From NCBI GenBank assembly GCA_963695415.1, contig CAVOGL010000001.1, positions 124,001 through 188,000 of the forward strand: 64,000 bases of DNA. The letters are read 5' to 3'. Under the pieces are notes generated by a model, which saw only the letters and a list, made by a program, of their open reading frames with translations, was not told the origin of the DNA and did no database searches. Source of the DNA: CAVXWV01 sp963695415. Lineage in GTDB: Bacteria; Chloroflexota; Anaerolineae; Anaerolineales; UBA4823. The translations under genes were made by a program, and so were the position numbers. Shown piece by piece: positions 10,201 through 19,200 of this stretch; position 1 is the stretch's first letter; each line of letters begins with the position of its first letter.

Positions 10201-13200
10201 TTTTTTTCCGGTTGATTTATAGTGATAAACCGATCAGTGACACATCCTATGACGACGGGCTTGTGCAATCGCCGCCAGATATGACCCTGGAAGATCCCGA
10301 ACCTGGGATTCCAGGTAGGCAATTCCCTGGCTTATACCATCCAGGTGACCAATACCATCCGCATGACCACGACGACCAAGCTGGATAACTGGAAGACCAA
10401 GCAGTGGAAGGAACAATTCAACGAAACAAACCTGAAAAAGTCAGCCTACGAATTTTTATTGACCGAGCAGGAAGCCAACGCGCACGACGACCTGTACCTG
10501 GGCAAGGTCACGGACTGGAAGTCACTCGATGTGCAGGCAGACGTACCTTACGTCCAGATTAAGCGCCCAATCGCCTCTCAACAGCATTCCACTTTAAGCA
10601 CCACTGGCATCAACCAGTCAGTCGCCACCTACTACAACATGGGTTATGATATCCCGACTCAGGAGTGCTGGGGCTGGCCCTGGCCTCCGGTTTCATGGTG
10701 CAGTATCAAGGGGATAGCCGATACCGGTCATTCCGAGATCGGTCAGTACTTTCTGTATGATGTCTTTCCATCTGACCTGGACGGCTTCCATGCCCTGCAA
10801 GCCGTCAGCGGTGGATACCGCCTGGCGTGGGGTAGCTCCTCGATGGCTTCGCCCATGCTGAAAGATGCCGATGGCGATGATTCTGCCGTCAGCTCATCAA
10901 TGTTTTTCCCGGTGCAGAAGGATGCCGATGGCGATGGTCTTGCTTTCGGCTCCGATCCAAACGACAGTACCTGGGACACCGATAAAGATGGGTTATCGGA
11001 TGTTTTTGAGCTGCAAATCGGCACAAACCCACACAGCCAGGACAGCGATAACGACACTTTACTCGACCGATACGAAATATTACATGGGTCCGATCCAGCC
11101 AATCCTGACAGTGATAATGATGGACTGTCAGATAACCTCGAGATTAACGGATGGGATTTTGTCTACGGTTGGGTGGATGAGCACACGCCCAAAATAATCC
11201 ACGTAACATCCGATCCAGCCATGTACGACAGCGATTTTGATGGGGTGAATGATCAAAAGGAATGGTTATACGGATGGAATCCGCGTGCTGTATCTGAAGG
11301 CGACGTGTTGACTTTCTCCTCGGACCTGACCGAAAGAGATGCCAGCGGTCAGTATTTCGCCAGTGATAATGTGGTCAGATACGGCGACCAGCTTCGCTAC
11401 GAAGCCGAGGTCAAGAACGCGCTGGACCTGCGCTATATCGCGCGGGCTGCTCAGCGCCCAATATCCAGCCGGTTCACTGAGTGGAAATGTCGATCCTAAG
11501 ACCTTCGTGCTGGGGCCGCGCGAGCCGGCATCCATCTCAGGTGACCTGACGGTAACATCCTCTTCTTCAGGTGCATTCGATCTGATCCAGATCGCTGGGG
11601 CTGAATTGTACCAGGCTAACGATTCTTCCAACTACCTCGCCATGCTGCTGCACCTGGAAGAACCGGTTGGAGCCACGGTTTTCCTGGATGAATCGGGTGG
11701 GGTGAGTCCAAATAACTGCACCTGCACGGAAGGTTCCTGTCCGGATCAGCGCGTTGCGGGTATCGTCGGTCAGGCAGTCCGGTTTTCTGAACCTGGAGGA
11801 ATTGAATGTAGCACAGCGGATATTTCTCAGGGTCCATTAACGGCAATGCTCTGGATGAAGACCAACCACTCGAGTGTTATCCTGTTACATATAGGCAATA
11901 ATAACGTTGAGCTATGGATAAATCCCTCTGGACAGGTTGTAGCCACGATCAAGAGCCAAAATTTTGAATTTTCAGCTTCATCGACCACAGCGGTCAACGA
12001 TGACCAGTGGCATCACCTGGCGCTAACGTACGATGATTCGACAGCGACAGGCACTCTTTCGCTCTATGTTGATGGCAGCCTGGTGAGTTCTGCAAATGGC
12101 ATGCGGGCTTCCGGTGAAGCTGGGGTGACCATTGGTAACTATCTGGGTGACCTGGATGAAATTGCCGTCTATAACAGGGCACTGACCGCAGTGGAAGTCC
12201 AGACGGCAGTGCTGACTTCCAGAGCCGGTCTGGATGCACATCTGGACGAGCCTGCCAATGCCATGGCATTCGTGGATGCGAGCGGGCAGAACATAGGCTC
12301 CTGCACCAGCGGTCACTGCCCGAAGATGGGGGTTCCCGGCATGAACCGCACGGCAGCCGAATTTGATGGGGTCGATGATTACATCCAGTTCCCCCACACC
12401 TCAAGCCTGAATTTCCCGTACGAACAGGACTTTGCGTCGTGCTGTGGGTGAAGCCAGGGACGCAGGTGAATACGACGCTGATAAAAACAGGTGAAGAATA
12501 CGCTTCAACCTCCTTACAACCCTCCAATGTGCCCTTCCAAATCTCCTACAATGGGAGTACCCATTCGATCCAGGCGAAGCGTCTGGATAGATTACACCAT
12601 GCCCCGACCATCACCGCCAACGTGGCGATAAACGACGGACAGTTCCACCATGTGGCATACATCAAGCAGGGAGAGACCCTTTCGCTCTATATCGATGGGG
12701 TGGAACAGGGATCCACAGTGGACACGGCAATTGATCTAAAGATCGATAGTAACCCTTTGTACATCGGCAAGGCAGGTTATTCAGAGAATTATTTCGGTGG
12801 TCGTATCGATGGGGTACGGGTCTACCGCCGTGCCTTTTCTCAGGAAGAAATCCAAGAATTAATGCTGAGTGACCTTGTGCCATTGAACCTCCATTTCGAC
12901 GATCCACCCGGCACCTACCAGTTCCAGGACATGAACGGGCAGCCACCGGCGAGCTGCCCATCCAGCCTGGTTGGCTGCCCTACCAGCGGTCTGCCCGGTC
13001 GGTGGAACCTGTCCGTTGAGTTCGACGGCGTCGACGATTCGCTCGATGCCGGCGTAAACCCGGCGGTTATCGGCACGAGTTCGTTTTCTCTGGCAGCCTG
13101 GGTGCGCACGACCGCGGCAAAAAGCCAGGTGATCGTCAACCAGCGCAGCGCGGCAGTCTTCAATGGACAGTACATTTTAGGACTAACCACCCAGGGAAAG

Positions 13201-16200
13201 GTAAACTGGTACACCTATGGTAATTCCGGCGCAGCCGGTTTCAGCCTGCAATCGGTTAAGATTGTGAATGACGGCAAGTGGCACCACGTAATGGCGGTCC
13301 GTGACGTGAGTGGCTCAGCCTTCATTTATATCGATGGTCTCTTAGATGCCAGCCTGCCTAATACAGACGTAACCAAGATCGCTCCAATTGTACCTACGAA
13401 TGTATACATCGGTGCGGATATGCGCGACCACGCCCAATACTTCGACGGAGACATCGACGAATTACAAGTCTGGCGCTATGCGATGTCGGCTGCTGAAGTC
13501 GAGACCCTCCTGGGCCTCGACGCCGCGGTTTCAGCTCCACCTGGAAGAGACAGCCGGTGCGACCAGCTTTGCGGACGATACGGAGGTGGGCTACAACGCT
13601 ACCTGCTCAGGCAGCGCCTGCCCGAAGGCAGGCGTGAACGGACAGGTGGGTCTGGCGGCTGAATTCGATGGGATCGATGACGGTCTGAGAATGAATTACG
13701 ACCTGGTTAACCATGAAGGGACGATTATGGTATGGGTCCGCCCCAACAGCTCCACGAATCTGTCCCAGGCGGTGATTGCATCTTATGGGAATGATATTAA
13801 GCTGTATCGCGAAAACGGAACCTGGAAACTGTGGATGAGTTCTGATATGATCTTGGCTCCGGTAGAAGCCATGGTGCGGTCCGGTGAATGGCAGCACCTG
13901 GCAATCGTGATTTCTCCGTCTGGCGCAGGCACCACGGGTCAATTATACCTGAATGGCGCACCGGTGTCCGATGTATCCCCTGACTATAATTATGCACTGA
14001 GACATGCCAGCATCGGTTACGACCCCAACAATGGCGACCAGCATTTTGATGGTCGAATAGATGAAGTGAGTGCATACAGCAGGGCGTTATCCCCGGCTGA
14101 GATCAAGGCAATTTTTGATTACCAGGCTGGCTGGGTGCAGCAGGTACAGCGCACCGGTCTGACCGTGGACAATGACCCGCCAACTGTACACGTAAACCTC
14201 CCGGGCACAATCATCTCAGCCCAGCCCATCCAGCTGCGCATCGAGACGGCTGACGCCACCACTTCTGTCACGTCAGTGCAATGGCGATACAATGGGGGAA
14301 CATGGTTTACCGCTCCGGCTTGCCAGGGGGCTGATCTTGCCGCAGCCTGGTGCCCGACATTCACACCGGGTGGTCCCGGCTCCTACACGATCGAGGCGCA
14401 AGCCACCGACCGTGCAGGCAACAAATCCACCATCGCCTCAGCCACACTGCAGGTGGATAACCACGCGCCTACTGCAACGTTGGCGCAGGAAGGGACGCTG
14501 GTGCAGCTGAAATCTGCACCGGACCAGCCGTACAGCTGGGTAGCTTCCCTGTCTGGCACCGTCAGCGATGCCGCACCAGCCAGCGGGGTTGCCACCCTCC
14601 GGGTGGCGTTGATCGATCCTCATGGGGTGCCGGTAACAGTCGACGGCCAGGCGGCTACGATCAGCAGCGGGAGCTGGAGCATCGATTACCTTCTCCCTGA
14701 GCCGCTGATCTCAGGTCGAATACACCGTCCAGCTGGAGACCGAGGACAAGGTCGGCAACCACCTTGCGGATCGCAGCCACAGTATTCTACTCGACCGCAC
14801 CGCTCCTGAGCCGGCCTTCGATGGACCGCTTCCCGGTGGGGCGCTGGCGATGTGGCGCTTGAATGATCTGGAAGGTGCAACAACCTTCACGGATAGTTCT
14901 GGTCTGGGCAACCATGCCGTCTGTGACCTTTCCTGCCCGCAGGCGGGGACGACGGGCAAATACGGCAGCGCCATCCAGCTTTCCGGCGGGCAGTCGTTGA
15001 AAACGAACCAGGCGTTGGCAGTCGGGGAAAGCGGCTTTGCCCTGTCGGCATGGTTCCAGACCGGAGCCAGCAACCCAGCAGACCCTGTTTGCTGTGACGG
15101 ACGCATCCGATGCCGAAGTGATCATCGGTCAAGCTGGATACAGGCGGTAAGCTGGTATATAGCTTCATGCCTTCCGACGGAAATCCTTCGGTCATTACGA
15201 CGAAGAAGGCATACAACAACGATGCCTGGCATCACCTGTCAGCCGAGTGGCAGCCAGGACAGATGCAGCTCTTCATCGATGGTCAGCTCGTGCGTACCAT
15301 CGAGCAGGTGGCGGGTTCGCTGCCCGCATCTGTCCATGTCACCTCGGACACGATGGCGGGGTGGATGCCTTTAGCGGCAAGGTGGACGAAGTAGCCGTCC
15401 AGGGCGTGCACCTGACGCCCTCGGAAGTGCGCAGCCTGGCATTCAGCGACCCAACGAAAAAGCAGAGCCAGGTAACCTTGCACGGTGTGATCAACGAGCT
15501 CAAAACGGTACCCGGCAGTTTGCTGACGCTGCACCTCGATGAAACGAGCAGCCCCTTTGTGGACAGCTCGGATTACGACAACGACGCAGCCTGCACAGGC
15601 TCCGAATGTCCAACAGTGGACAGCAGCGGTTCGTACGGCACCTCACGCCGCTTCGACGGCGTTGACGATGGACTTGCGATACCATCTTCTTCGCTGAATT
15701 ACCTGACCCATAACCTGACCGTGATGGCCTGGGTCAAACCGGAGAAGATCAAGCGGCGTGCAGCGGGTGCTGGGGATAGCTCAGTGCAGCGCAGGCGGTG
15801 GACTGGGCTTCGGTCTCAGTGGCAGCGGCTTGATCTTCACCACATACACCGTGAAAGACTATTATTCCAGCGGCGTCAGCCTGTCTGCCAACCAGTGGCA
15901 GCATATCGCCGCGGTGATGGGCGCTGACAACAGCGTTACCTTTTACGTCAACGGCATCGAGCAGCAGACCATCGCTGGCGTCACACCTGGGAAAGTATGC
16001 CTGGGCGATATTCAAATTGGTCGTTCGATTGCAGCGACTGGCTCCCCCGGGCAATGGTTCCAGGGATCGATCGACGAAGTGCAGGTCTTTAACCGAGCCC
16101 TCACCTCCGCTGAAATCCTGGCGCTGGCGCAAAAGCAGAATGCGGGCATCCAATCGCTGGAAGTTGCCTACATCTCCGACTTGCCTGGTTCCACCCAAAA

Positions 16201-19200
16201 CAATACGCAGATCCTGCCCAACACGCAGCTCTACCTGCCCTTCGATGACACGGAAGACGCGGCGGGGAACCTGACTTTCCTGGATATCTCGGGACAGGGA
16301 TTCTCGGGCACCTGCGCCCAACCGGGCTGCCCTGCGGTCGGGCAGATGGGTCACGCCGGAAGCGCAGCCATGTTTGATGGCAACAATTCGGTAACCATAC
16401 AAGCCGGATCAGGATCAACTGATTTCATGACCGTCTCCGCCTGGATCTACCCGGTCGGTTCTGAAGCCTATCGTGGGACCTTTATCGCCAGGCGCAATCA
16501 CTGGTCGATCAACTGCCTGCAGGATGGGACCATCCGCATGTGGTTCAACGACACCGCCCTGGGGAATGGATACGTCTATCCGGGCTACCAGGCTCCATTG
16601 AACGAGTGGACGCACCTGGTCGTGGTCTATGATGCAGGGGTTCTGAAGACCTACGCCAACGGGAAGCATGTGGGGAATACAATCACCACAAGCGGCAGCA
16701 TCAACAACGCCGATTGGCTATACCTGGGTGGTTGGCCAGCCGCCGGTGAATACTTTGGCGGCGGTCTGGATGAAGTGCAGGTCCTCACGGATGCGCTGAC
16801 TGATGCACAAGTCGAGGCACTCTACCTGGGAAGCGAGGCGGTCGTCCACCTGCCCCTGGATGAGACCTGGGCAGTCTCCGGATCTGCGATAGCAGACACA
16901 TCGGGATGGTGGCGTGAGGGTGCGTTGAGCACCGGGACCGCTGATACTGCGAACAAGGCAGTCGAAGGCGTGGTGGGGATTGGCGCAGTCCATCTGGATG
17001 GCATCGATGACTATATCACCCTGGGTGACGTCAATGAAGCGGATGGACTGGGTGACTTCGCCCTGTCACAATGGTTCTATCTGGACGCATTCAGCCCAAG
17101 CGGGGTTGGCTGGTCTGCCCCGTTGGGGAAAGGCGCCTGGAATGGAAGTTATGGCTGGGCAGTTTTGGTCAATAACATTGCTGGCATTCCGGATAATCAT
17201 AGTATAAACCTCTATCTGAACGGTGCCATTGCATCAACCATCCCAGCACCCTCAGGTGGATGGCAAATCGGACGCTGGTATCATTATGTTTTCACGCGCA
17301 GCGGGAGTACGATCAAAGGTTACCTGGATGGAAAGGAGAAGGTCAGCAGCGTATCGGCTGTCATCCCAGTGGCGAACAATGCCCCCATCCTGCTTGGAAA
17401 GAACCAGACCGGACAGTACTTGTGGAAGGGAAAACTGGACGACCTGCAGATTTATCGCAGGGGGATTGCCCCGGAAGAGGCGCAGGCTTTATACGACAAT
17501 CGCTGGCAGAATGTAACTTTATCTTCCAGCGGTAACCAGGTGATGAGCACCACCTGGAGCACCATGCTCCCACCTGGGCTCGAGGGTCATTACCAGGTCG
17601 AATTCAAGAGTGCCGACCTTCACAATAACCATCTTGAACGGCTCAGTACCTGGGACGGCGTCCTAGACACCACTGACCCGCGGGCGGTACTGACCTATGA
17701 AGGCGGTCCGACCACTTACACTTTGCGCTTCGAAGTCCAGGATTGGAACCTGGATGAGAAAACATTGCTAACCGACTGCCCGGCTTCGACACCCTTCAAT
17801 AAAACCTTCTTCAACCCGCCATGGTACCGGGCGCTGACCGGTGTGACAACGCTGAACAGCACCCGGCTGTTCAGCCTGGATGGCAGCTGCGAGGTGACCC
17901 TCAGCGATCCGGAGCAAGCGAGCCTGACCGCCTGCGACCTGTTCGGCAACTGCACGACGGTCAATGCATCAGCAGCCACGGCAACGGCTCAGGCTGCTGC
18001 AAAAACACTCGCTTCTTCAACTGACCATGTTCTGATCCTTAATCCAGCGCCGGGAGCGATCGTGAATAACCTGCAGCCCCTGGTCATCACCGGGAGTGCC
18101 CGAGCGGAGGCATCCCTGAAGCGGCTCGTCATCACGGTGGACGATACGATCGTGCGAAGCCTGAAATGGGACCAGCCCACCATGCAGACCTATGATTGGT
18201 CTGCCGAATGGACGCCTACCACACCTGGCAACCACCTGGTGACAGCCACTTTGCTGGATTGGGCGAATGCGGTCACCACGCACACTGCCCGTTTTATCCT
18301 GGACGTCCAGGCGCCAGACCTGGTGATTAGCACCAGCGTTCTGAGCACTGCGGATGTGGTGGTCAACCAGCTTCCCATCCGGGGGACGGCGACGGACGAG
18401 AACGGGATCGCCATGGTGGAGGTGAAGGTCCAATCTGAGGGCTATTCCTCAGACTGGATGCCCGCCGCACTGGAAGGGGATGCCTGGCAGGCGCTGGTTT
18501 ATCCCGGGCATGATTTCCATCCTGACAACGATCTGCTTGCGGTCCAGGTCAGGGCAACGGACCGGTCGGGGATCAGACGCCTGATCAGCAAGGATGTGAC
18601 CGCCGACCTTCAAGCACCGCTTGCGAGTGACCTGGCGATCACCTATGAAGACTTCAGCGATACCTATCCACTCACACGAACGGGAACGACGATCACAAGC
18701 TCTGCGCCGATCCTGCATCTGCGCTGGTCGGAAAGCAGTGATGCGGCAGGCCTGGCTGAGTACCGGGCTGGATGGGTTATCCGCGATACAAACGGTGTGG
18801 TGGACACGACTCAGAAATTCAAACCGGGTGACGACCGGCTGGCTTCCTACCAGGCTGGCGAGGCACAAGAGCTGATCGCTGGTGTTGCCACCACGGACCA
18901 GCATGGGAACCAGCATTCCCAGTACTTCGGACCGGTCTATGTCGACAGCCCGTTGACGCCTGATTATGTCAGGTTGGACAACCTGGGCGGTGTTTATCAT
19001 GGGTGGATGGACAGCGGGTGCAGCCTGCTGGGTCAGGACCGCAGAGTTAACGAGGTACAGCCCGACACGGCGACGCGCGGCAAGAACCAGGCACTCTATG
19101 CCACCTGGGATTCCAGGGCACTGCGCATCGCCTGGACCGGGGCGAATTGGTCGGGGGACGGTGATCTGTTCGTCTACCTGGATACCACAACCGGGGGAAC

